Shown: piece after piece, positions 1-8,450 of the stretch
Layout of the letters: each line of letters starts with the position of its first letter
Numbering within the stretch: the stretch's first letter is position 1
Source: Phytophthora quininea
Taxonomy: Eukaryota > Oomycota > Peronosporomycetes > Peronosporales > Peronosporaceae
Direction of reading: 5' to 3'
Assembly (NCBI GenBank): GCA_011947345.1
Contig: JAAVTG010000920.1
Coordinates: 1-13,138 of the forward strand
DNA length: 13,138 bases
Program-made: the position numbers and the translations under genes
The notes under the pieces: generated by a model
What the model saw: the letters and a program-made list of their open reading frames with translations, nothing else
What the model was told of the DNA's origin: nothing
The model's database searches: none

Positions 1-826
1 CTTCTGCGCTCCTCCTGTCGAATGGCCTTCATACGCCGCGCCATTTGGCCAGGTCGGTTCTTCTTCTTCTTCCTTTCACCTAAGAACTCGGCAATATCAT
101 CGTCCGCTCCAGCCATGCTACCGTAGCTGTCTACACTCATGTCCATGTCGTCGTCTCCCCTTCCCGACAGAGAGCCGAGGAACAGCGAGCTTGGTGCTGT
201 AGCAGTGCGTCCTGTTCCGCCCACCAGCTCATGGCGACCTCTCTTCAGCGCTCGCTTCTCCTGCGTACGGCGTTTCTTTTCGGCCTCCTTCTCCTCCTTC
301 TCCACCAGTTTCCGGATCGCGTCTAGTAGCGGAACGATCTGCTTGTGCGCCAACACTCGATCCATCAGCTTGTCGACCAGAGCCTGATCCTGCCTCTGGG
401 CAGGCTCATCCTGCTCCCCGTCCTGGCTGTCTTGCTCGTCCTCGTCGCTGCCGCTGTCGTCGTCCGATCCTCCCTGCCACTGGTCCACCTCATCATGCTG
501 CTCCTCGTCCTCCGGCTTCCTGTCTAGCCCAGTTAACACTCTGGCCCTGGACACCAGATCCCGTAGATCCAATGTCTTGATTGCCGCGTGCTCTCCCTCT
601 AGGCGCTCGATACTGAGCCGCAACTTCTGCTCGCGCTGCTGCCGCTTGGTCTCGTCCGCCACGGGCTGCTGCTGCTGCTGCTCCTAAGCTGCTTGAGCTG
701 CTGCACCGCCTTGCGCGCCAGGAAGCCGCGCACTTTCTTGGCCTCTCGCTGCAGCAGCAGGCAGCTCTTGTGCGCCAGCTTCTCGTGCGCCGAGAACTGC
801 TCGCCGCGCTTCCGCTTGCCGGCCAT
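1..826 (-). CDS. BUD22/SRFBP1-like ribosome biogenesis protein, partial, with one frame break
   Basis: The start codon is at 826-824 and the protein runs off the left edge after about 275 codons. The N-terminus is basic (MAGKRKRGEQFSAHEKLAHK) and helical. A glutamine run follows, encoded by the CAG/CTG repeat near 666-682, then an acidic stretch rich in D, E, S and Q, then a Lys/Glu helix. Close to the edge is the motif GERKKKKNRPGQMARR. A short acidic segment followed by KKNRxGQxARR is the signature of the BUD22 C-terminal domain, called SRFBP1 in animals. Yeast BUD22 is a nucleolar protein needed for 18S rRNA maturation and small-subunit assembly. The reading frame breaks near 683-688: residues up to VQQLKQL are in one frame and the open frame from QQQQPVADE onward is in another, as if one base is missing (for example one T of a TT pair on the plus strand). 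From there to the edge the second frame has no stop. The family call rests mainly on the C-terminal motif. The gene is divergent from the CFAP45-like gene, 135 bp away. Confidence 0.72.
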
Positions 827-961
827 TGACTTGTTTAGAACTGGAACGTTAGTTCAACGTATTTTAACGCGTGCTTGTTTCAAACGTGGCATCTATTTTT
901 CGCCCTCCTGCTTCTAAAAATAGATTGAAGTGAGCCGGTTGGGCATTTGAGACTTGCAGCC
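827..961. promoter_or_regulatory. Divergent promoter between BUD22-like and CFAP45-like genes
   Basis: Only 135 bp separate the two start codons, so both promoters and both 5' UTRs must fit here. No convincing match to the 16-nt oomycete initiator was found on either strand. The one clear structure is the inverted repeat at 891-925, which sits nearer the CFAP45 side. Confidence 0.6.
891..925. repeat. Perfect 10-bp inverted repeat in the divergent promoter
   Basis: ATCTATTTTT (891-900) and AAAAATAGAT (916-925) are exact reverse complements separated by 15 nt. The right arm ends 36 bp before the CFAP45-like start codon, so it may lie in the 5' UTR as an RNA hairpin or in the core promoter as a palindromic binding site. 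Its function is not known from the sequence. Confidence 0.75.
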
Positions 962-2379
962 ATGACGGTCAAGACGCCGCCGACGCAGTTCCGGTCGAGT
1001 GCGACGCGACTAGCAGGCAAAGACATCGCCGGCGTGACGCGCGTGGTGGCCAAGAGCGAGTTGGAGCTGATCAAGCAGCGCGCCGTGATCCTGACGGATG
1101 AGGCCGCCGCCAGGCTCAAGGAACAACGCGAGGAGCAGCACGCGGTGACGCGCCACGAGTCGCAAGAGCGCAAGCGCCGCATGATGGAGAAGGAGATCTC
1201 CGTACGCGCTCGCAGAGAGCAGTCGGCCATGGAAATGGAGCTCGAGGCCGACCGCAAGGCGCTGCTGACGGGCGACGAGGTAGCTCGCCACCAGCACTTG
1301 GAGTCGCTGCGCAAGATCAACTCGCTGGCCATTCAGGCCGTAGGCTACCAGCTCTGCGATGCACTGCAGAAGCACCAAAAGGAGCGGCATCTAATCGAGT
1401 CCAAGTACAACAACATCCACGACAGCATCATGGAGCGCGAGCGGCTGCGCGACATCCAAAAGCGCCAGGGCGAGGCGGAAGCTCACGTCCGACGCCTTGA
1501 AGCCAGAAAGGCCTGGAGGACCAGATCACGGATCGACACAAGAAGACCATCTGGGAGGAGGAAGCCAAGGCCATCGAGGCGCAGAAGATCCTCAAGACGT
1601 ACAAGCAGTACGAGCTAGAGGAGCAGAAGAAGATGGATCATCAACGCGAACGAGCCAAAGAGTCGATGCGTCAGGTGGCGGTGACCAACGAGCGCATTAA
1701 GAAGATGAAGGCGGAGGTGGCTGTTAGGGAGAAGAACGAGGAGATGGCAGCAGCCGCCTATTTGCGCAAGAAGGCGCTTGAAGAAGAGGCCAAACTGCAG
1801 GAGGAGGCTCGCATCCGCAAGTCCAAAGAGCTGCGCACGGCCAAGCTGCGTGCGCAACAGGAGAAAGCGCAGGACAAGCAGGCCATCCAAGACGAATTCC
1901 GTGCCAAGAAGGCGTACGAACAGACCGAGAAGAACGCACGTCTGAAAGAAAGACTCGACAAGGAAAGGAAAACGGCGCTGATGCAGTCCATTTTGCAGGA
2001 CCGCAAACGCCAGGAGGCTTTCCATGCCGAGCAGAAGGATCGACTACGTGCTTTAGACGCAAACATCGACCGCATCGGTCTGGAGCAGGTCGAACATGAG
2101 TACCAGCACTACAAGGAAGTTGAAGCTGCGAAGAATGAGCGCAACCTCAAGCACGGAGACTTGCTGAAGCAGCAGATCGAATCGAACGAGCGCAGTCGCA
2201 TCAAGGCAAAAATGTTCGAGCAGAACGACGCCAAGTTCCTTAAGAAGAAGGCACTAAAGGAGAGCATTCTGGCCGAGAAGGTGCGGCAAGACACGTTGCA
2301 CAAGCTGCAGAAGAGAGGGGTGCCAGGGGAGTATCTCCGTGAGCTTAGTCGCATGAGGATCAACGAGTCGAACGCGTAG
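962..2379 (+). CDS. CFAP45: CFAP45-like cilia/flagella coiled-coil protein, one frame break
   Basis: The product is about 472 residues (animal CFAP45 is about 550) and almost entirely Lys/Glu/Arg/Gln-rich helix, with a TPH-type (trichohyalin-plectin homology) coiled coil. Two stretches identify it. The N-terminal SELELIKQRAVILTDEAAAR matches the CFAP45 'EEFERIKWASHVLTREEL' region. The C-terminal EKAQDKQAIQDEFRAKKAYE with the terminal LQKRGVPGEYLRELSRMR matches the conserved 'LRATGLPEKY' end. CFAP45 is a microtubule inner protein of doublet microtubules and has been reported to bind AMP, so a role in zoospore flagella follows. The start is ATG 962, since an upstream in-frame TTG at 947 has no support. 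The frame breaks near 1500-1503: the first frame is open to ...HVRRLEA, and the second continues QKGLEDQITDRHKK from 1504. One missing base after GC (1502-1503) restores EAQKGLED. The stop is TAG at 2377-2379. CFAP53, a related TPH protein, is the main alternative. Confidence 0.83.
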
Positions 2380-2768
2380 GGAACCACAGGACCGATCTCA
2401 TTTATTAGTCAACTACAACAGCAAGAATGTCTTGTCATCTGGGTTGTCATTTTGAAATGGTGACTACTGCTGTCGCCATTTCGCGAGGTCCTTCGATCTC
2501 ACCGTTGCAAGTCACCCGGCAACTGGAGCACATCCTGCCACTCTATCACCAAGATGCGAGCAAGTCTTGCATGGACTAATGCGGCACGAGACAGAAAAAT
2601 TCGCTACTCGCTGCGGATGAAAAGACGTGAACCGACCTCCATGCTGTTCGCCACCATTGCTAGTTTCAGCGCTAGCAGATGCTGCTTCGCTCACCCTTGC
2701 GTCGTCCACCGTCCCCATCATTCCCCAATTGACCAAGAGGCCAGGACGCAGCTGACTTCCACCTCGCC
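2380..2768. other. Intergenic region between CFAP45-like gene and PAP1
   Basis: 389 bp hold the 3' flank of the CFAP45-like gene and the PAP1 promoter. No AATAAA is seen after the CFAP45-like stop. The open frames here have no protein-like composition. The only site I can support is the initiator at 2716-2731. Confidence 0.6.
2716..2731 (+). promoter_or_regulatory. Oomycete initiator-type core promoter of PAP1
   Basis: CATCATTCCCCAATTG matches the published oomycete core promoter consensus GCTCATTYYNCAWTTT at 13 of 16 positions. It carries both the initiator half (TCATTCC) and the flanking half (CAATT). It lies about 50 bp upstream of the PAP1 start codon, which fits the short 5' UTRs of oomycetes. 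Confidence 0.6.
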
Positions 2769-4303
2769 ATGAAGACATGGTCGCTGGGATTTCTAGCTGT
2801 GACTGCAACAGCGACTACTGCTGACACGGTGCTCGTGGACGACAGTGTCTGCGTGTGGAAATGGTCGTCTCTGGGCTGCCAACCTTCGGCCTTGTGCGAG
2901 TACAACTACAATGATGGCGATCTGACGCTGAGTGAATCGTGCCGAGTCCAGGAAGGCGTCAACTACTACCCGCAGCAAATTCATCTCGCGTTTGCAGGCG
3001 AGACGGCAGGAACGGGCATGACTGTGTCCTGGGCGACTTACGAACAAGTCAACGACAGTTCGCTGTGGGTGGGCACCACCAACAGCTCGGAGTCGCTGAA
3101 GATCGTGGACACGACGGTGGAGAGCCTCAACTACTACCACGACGACAAGTATCACATGTATCACCACCACGCGACGGTGACGGCCCTCTCACCCCACACC
3201 AAGTATTTCTACAAAGTCGGAAGCAAATCGAACGCTACGTACCAGAGCGCTGTCTACTCATTTGTCACTGCGCGATCATCTTCCGACACCAGCACATTCA
3301 ACGTGGTCATCTACGGAGACGCTGGCGACGGCGACAACTCGGTCGACACGATCGCGTACATGAACACTCAAACAGCGGAAGACGTCGACTTGATCTACCA
3401 GCTCGGCGATATGTCCTACGCAGATGACGATTACCTCGTAGCCTCGCAGCTTACGGGTTTCTTCTACGAGGAGGTGTACAACAAGTGGATGAACTCTTTG
3501 GCCCCTGTCATGAGTGCCATTCCATACATGGTGCTGGTTGGCAACCACGAGGCAGAATGCCATTCGCCTACGTGTCAACTCTCCACGGCCAAGAAGGACA
3601 TGCTGGGCAACTACACAGCGTACAATTCGCGTTGGAAGATGCCGTATAAGGAAAGCGATGGAGCGTTGAACATGTGGCACTCGTTCGATCATGGTCCGAT
3701 CCACTTCACGTCGCTGTCAGCCGAATCGGACTATCCAAACGCGCCGACCAACGCTTACACTCTGACCCACAAGAACGGGAACTTCGGGGACCAGTTTGGA
3801 TGGCTGGAAACGGAGCTGGCAAAGGCCGATGCCAATCGCGACAACGTGCCCTGGATCATCGTCGGCATGCATCGTCCAATGTACGATGTGGATGGATGTG
3901 ACGATAATGGCGTTCCAACAGGCGACAATGTCAAGCTGCAGGCTGCGTTTGAGGCGCTGTTCATCGAGTACAAGGTGGATGTTGTCGTGGCTGGCCACAG
4001 ACACTACTATGAGAGGCAGTTGCCGATCGCAAACAGTTCCGCCGTCATGGACGGCGTGTCGGACGACTACAAGACGTACGATAATCCGCAGGCCCCGTGC
4101 ACATTCTCACAGGTGCCGCTGGCAATGTGGAAAACTTGAGAGCAGCCCCGGACGGCACAGCTCCGTGGATCGCAGCGCACGATTATTCGCATTTCGGCTT
4201 TTCGACGCTGCAGGCGAACCGCTCAATGATGTCGTGGAAATATCTTGCTAGCTCGGACTTGTCGGTGCAAGACGAGTTTGTGATGTACAAGACGGCAGCG
4301 TAG
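2769..4303 (+). CDS. Secreted purple acid phosphatase PAP1, one C-terminal frame break
   Basis: Predicted to be a secreted dinuclear-metal phosphomonoesterase that releases phosphate from organic phosphate esters. A signal peptide (about residues 1-20) is followed by a Cys-containing N-terminal segment, then a fibronectin-III-like PAP domain (about 66-170, with HLAFAG and MTVSWATY), then the metallophosphatase domain. All five PAP blocks and seven metal ligands are visible: GDAG (D184), GDMSY (D214, Y217), GNHE (N259), VGMHRP (H368) and GHRH (H410, H412). N-glycosylation sequons are present. The uninterrupted frame stops at 4139 after 456 codons with a non-homologous tail. The family C-terminus (HILTGAAGNVENL to YKTAA) continues in another frame from 4097 to TAG 4301-4303. 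PAP2 and PAP3 have an extra G here, so one G is missing at 4097 (CCGTGC where CCGGTGC is expected). Repaired length is about 511 residues, normal for the family. First gene of a same-strand array of three. Confidence 0.92.
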
Positions 4304-4321
4304 GTGGAACTAGCGAACCGC

Positions 4322-4327
4322 AATAAA
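4322..4327 (+). terminator. Polyadenylation signal of PAP1
   Basis: A canonical AATAAA lies 18 bp after the frame-corrected PAP1 stop codon. Its position supports 4301-4303, not the premature stop at 4137-4139, as the original end of the gene. Confidence 0.55.
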
Positions 4328-4876
4328 TCACGCTCTAAGATCATTTTTACAATCGACGCCATTACGAACGGTAGGAGAGTCACGCTTTCGGCGAAGTTGC
4401 CATCCTCTCCACTTCCCTCCGACCAGGTTGATAGCGGCGAGGTGAACTCGTTTAGCGCTTCGACCTGGCAAAGCAATTCTCCATCGTGCTCGTCAATCGA
4501 ATCTGTTTGATTTAGCACCACGTAGATATTTTGTGGCGGTACGGCTGTCTCTATGCCATGACCACTACAGCAGGATGCGGGCAATTACTAACTGATGGCG
4601 TGGTTGCGATGGCATATGAAGACTCCTACAAGAGTGGAGAAGCACGTCCACACTACAGATCAGTCCACTCGACCGTCGAGTCGACGCCTTGAGGCAATAC
4701 GTGACAGTTCTGGTCTCCTGAAGACGATGCGTGTTTCTTGACAAATTCACCAGGATGTCTTGGGCGATGACATCGTGGTGAGAACTTCCAACTCGTCACA
4801 CCTCCACCGCTGAATCTACTCAATGCTTGCTTGACCGGAGACTAGATTCTCCCGGCACAAGCCTCAAGCCAAGATT

Positions 4877-4897
4877 CGTGTTACTATATGTAACACG
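4877..4897. repeat. Perfect 8-bp inverted repeat upstream of PAP2
   Basis: CGTGTTAC and GTAACACG are exact reverse complements around a 5-nt TATAT spacer, about 235 bp upstream of the PAP2 start codon. The form suits a dimeric DNA-binding protein. It was not found as a full palindrome upstream of PAP1 or PAP3. Confidence 0.6.
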
Positions 4898-5130
4898 TTG
4901 ACCATGCGTCGTTCCCATCAAAAACGTTGCCCTTCTTACCGAGGCCATGGGGGCAGAGGCCACGACTTGCAGGCAACGGACATGTGACCATCCCTGACAT
5001 TCGTGATGGCTTCTAACTCCAAACCTTTGCCTTTACCTCCCAGGCTTCCCTGCTGCGTTTTGGAGGTGTGCTTCAATCGACCATTCCTCATTCGACTGGC
5101 AAAGGCTCAAGTACATCGTTTGTTCATCAA

Positions 5131-6656
5131 ATGAATATCTTTTCGATCGGTCTCCTCGCGCTATCGGTGGGTGTTGCAAGTGCCACCGTCTTGGTGGACG
5201 ACTCGATCTGCGTCTGGAGTTGGTCGACCTCGTCGCTCGGGTGCCAGCCGTCGGCACTGTGCACGTACAACTACAACCTCGGCGACCTCACTCTGAGTCA
5301 GTCGTGCCGCGTCAAGGATGGCGTCAACTGTTACCCGCAGCAAGTCCACTTGGCGTTCGCCGGCACTACGGCTGGATCAGCCATGACGGTGTCGTGGGCG
5401 ACCTACGAGGAAGTGAAAGACAGTTCGTTGTGGGTCGGCAGTTCGGACGACTCGTTGGATATGGTCGACACCACGGTGGAAAGCGTCAACTACTACCACG
5501 ACGACACCTACGATATGTATCACCATCACGCGACAGTCTCGGGGCTTTTGCCGCACACGAAGTACTACTACAAGGTTGGGAGTAAGGCGCAAACAACGTA
5601 CCAGAGCGATGTCTACTCTTTTGTGACTGCAAGATCGGCATCGGATACGAGCACGTTCAAGGTCATCATCTACGGGGATGCCGGAGATGGTAGCAACTCG
5701 GTCAACACCCTCACTTACATGAACACCCGCTCATCGGATGACATCGACTTGATCTACCACATCGGTGACATTTCATACGCCGACGATGACTATCTCGTGG
5801 CCACCCAAGCGACCGGTTTCTTCTACGAGGAGGTCTACAACAAGTGGATGAACTCGTTGGCGCCTGTCATGAGCGTCCTTCCCCATGGTGCTAGTCGGAA
5901 ACCACGAGGCTGAGTGCCACTCGCCAGCTTGCCAACTTTCGCAGACCAAGAAGAATATGCTGGGCAATTACACAGCTTACAATGCTCGCTTTAAGATGCC
6001 GTACCAAGAGAGCGATGGTACGCTTAACATGTGGCACTCGTTCGACCATGGACCGATCCACTTCACGTCGCTCTCGTCCGAAACAGACTACCCCAACGCG
6101 CCGCCAAACGCGTACACGCTCACCAACAAGAACGGTGACTTTGGCGACCAATTGAGCTGGGTCGAGTCGGATCTCAAAAGCCGATGCCAATCGCGACAAC
6201 GTGCCGTGGATCATCGTCGGAATACATCGACCACTTTACGACGTGGCCGGGTGCGACGACAGCGGCGTGCCCACCGACCAGAACGCCTACGTTCAGTCGG
6301 CGTTCGAGGCTCTCTTCATCAAGTACAAGGTGGACGTGGTGCTCACGGGACACCAGCACTACTATGAACGCCAGGTCCCGATCGCAAACAACGCAGCTGT
6401 GATGGACGGCGTGTCCGACGACAACAAGACGTACGATAATGCGCAGGCACCGGTCTACATCTTGACGGGTGCAGCAGGCAGCGTGGAAGACCTGTCAGAC
6501 GTACCTAGCGGCACTGCTCCGTGGAATGCTGCAGTGGACTACTCGCACTACGGATTCTCGACTTTGGAGGCGAATCGCACAATGCTGTCGTGGCAGTTCA
6601 TTTCGAGCGCGGACAAGGCGGTAATGGACGAATTTGTGATGTATAAAACGAGATAG
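5131..6656 (+). CDS. Secreted purple acid phosphatase PAP2, two frame breaks
   Basis: Paralogue of PAP1 with the same plan: signal peptide (MNIFSIGLLALSVGVASA), N-terminal Cys segment, PAP N-terminal domain and metallophosphatase domain. GDAG (D183) and GDISY lie in the first frame, GNHE in the second, and VGIHRP and GHQH in the third, so all metal ligands exist but in three frames. Alignment with PAP1 and PAP3 places a 2-bp loss at 5883/5884 (CCC-C-ATG where homologues have CCA TAC ATG) and a second 2-bp loss, of GC, at 6175/6176. PAP3 keeps that GC in an otherwise identical stretch. Repaired length is about 509 residues. ATG 5131 is chosen because it begins the signal peptide; an in-frame GTG at 5068 adds only a non-hydrophobic leader. 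A half-match to the oomycete initiator (CCTCATTC, 5086-5093) lies about 40 bp upstream. The N-terminal half is most like PAP1, while the C-terminal third is identical to PAP3 because of the 6125-7500 duplication. It is either a fresh pseudogene or a functional gene with consensus errors. Confidence 0.9.
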
Positions 6657-7118
6657 GAACTCGTATCGATAGTAAGCCACAATGCCACAATGCTAGACAG
6701 TTAAATGGCAATACCGTGAAGATATTTTCGTTTTTGCCAAGTGCACGCTATTGGTCTTACCTCTGTTATTGAAGCTTCTCTCACAACCAGAGATTGGCAG
6801 TACCGCCACTTTTTGCCTATTAACGCCACAAGTACTTTACGGACCGGTGGGTGGCGGACATGACTGGATGTTTTACACGGAAGATTTTCTACACCAAAAC
6901 CGCCACTTCCGCGCTGGACGCCGTCTTCCTTTAAGCGGATTTTAGCGAGGGGCCATGGAGGAGGAATTAGAAAGGTGTTTGGGAAGATCAGCAGCCCCTG
7001 CGATGCCTTCGACATCTGTGTCGTGTGCTTTTCTAAGGTCCACGGCTTAGAAGCCACAATATTGGTAATTCGGCGGTATACATACTGTATTTTGCGACTT
7101 CCGTCATTCCGAGAGCAT
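6657..7118. other. PAP2 3' flank
   Basis: No gene is supported here. Open frames on both strands are short and repeated exactly in the right-hand copy, as expected from the duplication alone. The stretch contains the left arm (6836-6881) of an imperfect inverted repeat. No AATAAA is seen just after the PAP2 stop. Confidence 0.5.
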
Positions 7119-7248
7119 TCAGGGCCTTGCCATGGCCTCCTTGGCGTCTCCTTCCTCGTCGCGGGTTACAACTTTGGACGGCACTTGACGATTTTGCCTT
7201 AGCCATGATCCGTGTAAAAATCCGGTCATGCCCGCCACGGTCTGTAAA
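6836..7248. repeat. Imperfect long inverted repeat (left copy)
   Basis: The left arm 6836-6881 reads TTTACGGACC, then an extra GGTGG, then GTGGCGGACATGACTGGATG and TTTTACACGGA. The reverse complement of the right arm 7209-7248 reads TTTACAGACC, GTGGCGGGCATGACCGGAT and TTTTACACGGA. About 37 of 40 aligned positions match with two gaps, and the arms are 327 bp apart. This could be the terminal or subterminal repeat of a small non-autonomous DNA transposon, or an old inverted duplication. No target-site duplication was recognised. Confidence 0.6.
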
Positions 7249-7674
7249 AAGCTGACCCATGTTTCCTGCACCATATCAGCTTCCTCGTGCAGTGAACTCA
7301 GCCGCCGCCCACCAGTATTATCTAGCTCCAATGGGGCTCCGGATAACCTGTTTTCGTCTTCCAGCGACGGCACACGAGTCGAAATTGGATGACTGCTCTC
7401 TCTCGAACTCTCATCCATTTCGTGCGCTACCAGCACACAACCCAGCGATGTTCGTGCTTGCCGGTTGTGCACTTGGCCCGTGTGCTCAGCAACGAGTCTC
7501 CCGCCTTCGTCTTCCAGGTAGCTAGTAACACACGAAGCGCTCCAAAACTAGCTGCTGTCATTAGAGCGCCTGCACTTACATATCAGTAATATAACTTATT
7601 TTGTCCGGGTCGAAAAGATCGTTCGAGCAGCCATGGTGGCCCTCACACTCACAAACGAAGCGTTGCCACAGCAT
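7119..7674 (-). CDS. Possible two-exon gene of unknown function between PAP2 and PAP3
   Basis: Proposed exon 1 runs 7674 to 7580 and exon 2 runs 7521 to 7119. The start is ATG at 7674-7672, directly after an in-frame TGA. A 58-bp intron (7579-7522) is suggested by GTAAGT at its 5' end, a CTAATGAC branch-like sequence (7565-7558) and TTACTAG at its 3' end. Splicing joins the exons in frame to give 165 residues. Exon 1 encodes a Cys/His cluster (FVCECEGHHGCSNDLF); exon 2 encodes an acidic, charged stretch (such as SLEDENRLSGAPLELD) ending in a Trp-containing helical part (QETWVSFLQTV). I recognise no family. A further open frame without a clear start runs upstream of the TGA to about 8058. The right-hand copy is destroyed: the LTR enters exon 2 and one extra CT unit shifts the frame. 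It could equally be chance open frames or a transposon remnant. RNA evidence or homologues would decide. Confidence 0.3.
7522..7579 (-). other. Candidate spliceosomal intron
   Basis: On the minus strand the segment begins GTAAGTGCAG and ends TTACTAG, with CTAATGAC inside, 35-40 nt before the 3' end. Its length of 58 bp is within the usual oomycete intron range. Removing it keeps the frame open (...SYITD-IYLEDEGG...). Confidence 0.35.
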
Positions 7675-8410
7675 CGGTCACTCCGGGTTAACAAGATCCA
7701 CAAAGGGGCACTCCATTGGATGCTTGTTGGGTTGTCTTGGTTGCAGGAAGCTCGCTGGTTTCACTTCTTCCGGCCTGAATCCGTCGCGCCGAAAACTTCT
7801 CCGCCTTGACGCCGGGGTCTGTGCGACGAAAGTACTTGTGCGTGCACAGTATTTAGATCCGAACGGAATCCCGTAAATGGCATCTGGACCCTGAATCCGA
7901 CCTGAAGTGCGAGAACTTAAGGTGGCCGAGGGGCTGCTATGCTGCGAAGACCGCAATCCTGGATGACCACCCGCGGCGGGGGACGGACTGAAGCGAGAAT
8001 TCCTTCTCGACCAGTAAGAAAAAGTAATTGGAACAATGGTAGTTCGGGACCTGCTCAAACTACAGCTTGTGGCAGTATAAGTACTGTTACTGTAGTACTT
8101 TTTGTACTGCTAGCTGGATTACTGCCGAACTCTGCTCACAACAGCTAGGTGATCCAATCCATGATCATGACCACCTCCGGCAGATGACCATCGTCTCGAC
8201 CTCTCTCAAGGCGAGTCAGAACAAACTACTTTACGACGATGAAAAATACCGTAATGGGGAGGCGAGACCCGAATACTTTTTGTGCTTGACCTCTTGCTGG
8301 AGAAACATTCAAATCCCTCTCTGGCATCAACGAACATGGACACCCAGCACAATCAGTGTGATAGCCACCGCAACGGCTCTCCTCCCTCCCCCCTTCTCGA
8401 GATGGGGCAA
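7675..8410. other. Rest of the PAP2-PAP3 intergenic region
   Basis: No gene is supported. The minus strand 7678-8058 is open but Ser/Arg/Pro-rich and of doubtful meaning. Around 8072-8110 the sequence has two AGTACT hexamers, a small hairpin (AGTAC-TTTTT-GTACT, 8094-8108) and outer arms GCAGTA/TACTGC. A pyrimidine-rich run (about 8380-8400) lies just ahead of the PAP3 initiator. The plus-strand frame entering PAP3 is open from 8067, but this extension looks non-coding. Confidence 0.5.
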
Positions 8411-8426
8411 CCTCAGTCGCCATTTA
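8411..8426 (+). promoter_or_regulatory. Oomycete initiator-type core promoter of PAP3
   Basis: CCTCAGTCGCCATTTA matches GCTCATTYYNCAWTTT at 12 of 16 positions, with a good flanking half (CCATTT). It is about 35 bp before the PAP3 start codon, similar in placement to the PAP1 element. Confidence 0.5.
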
Positions 8427-8450
8427 TTCCTTCGAAGCGGCACGTTGGCA

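Larger units (their letters stand above)
4304..5130. other. Intergenic region between PAP1 and PAP2
   Basis: 827 bp hold the PAP1 3' end with its polyadenylation signal, two short perfect inverted repeats (4667-4681, 7-bp arms; 4877-4897, 8-bp arms) and the PAP2 promoter. A minus-strand open frame covering 4304-4584 and continuing under the PAP1 3' end has protein-like composition, but no usable ATG near its 5' end and no recognised family, so it is not called as a gene. The stretch 4900-5085 shows nothing recognisable. Confidence 0.55.
6125..7500. repeat. Near-identical duplicated segment, left copy
   Basis: Matches 9448-10827 over 1376 bp. The only differences I found are GC missing at 6175/6176, one CT unit fewer in the CT run near 7396-7404, and one substitution at 7491 (A here, G at 10818). 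It covers the 3' third of PAP2 and about 844 bp of downstream DNA. Upstream, another 59 bp (6056-6114) are also identical but are separated by a 10-versus-7-bp non-matching patch. Beyond 7500 the right copy is replaced by an LTR, so the true right limit is hidden. Confidence 0.93.

Noticed and set aside
139..527. Plus-strand open frames at the left edge
   Set aside because: They are antisense to the BUD22-like gene. The minus-strand frame running through 1-683 is longer, has a family motif and has the right composition.
4667..4681. 7-bp inverted repeat ACTCGAC-C-GTCGAGT
   Set aside because: It is real, but short, CG-rich and lies in a stretch with several overlapping GTCGAC-type words. It adds little beyond chance without conservation data.
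5131..6656. Programmed ribosomal frameshifting as the reason for split PAP frames
   Set aside because: The breaks are at different places in each paralogue, without a common slippery site. The paralogues show simple missing bases.
6701..7057. 118-codon minus-strand frame found twice (also 10026-10382)
   Set aside because: Its exact repetition comes from the segmental duplication and is not evidence of selection. It starts inside the spacer and runs antisense to the PAP 3' flank, with no recognisable motif.
8067..8145. AGTACT-rich palindromic patch as a solo copia-type LTR
   Set aside because: I could not define two convincing ends, a target-site duplication or any coding remnant. The short palindromes alone do not support an element.
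8067..8450. N-terminal extension of PAP3 by the long open frame from 8067
   Set aside because: The extension has no PAP similarity and would bury the signal peptide. An initiator element lies at 8411-8426, inside the extension.
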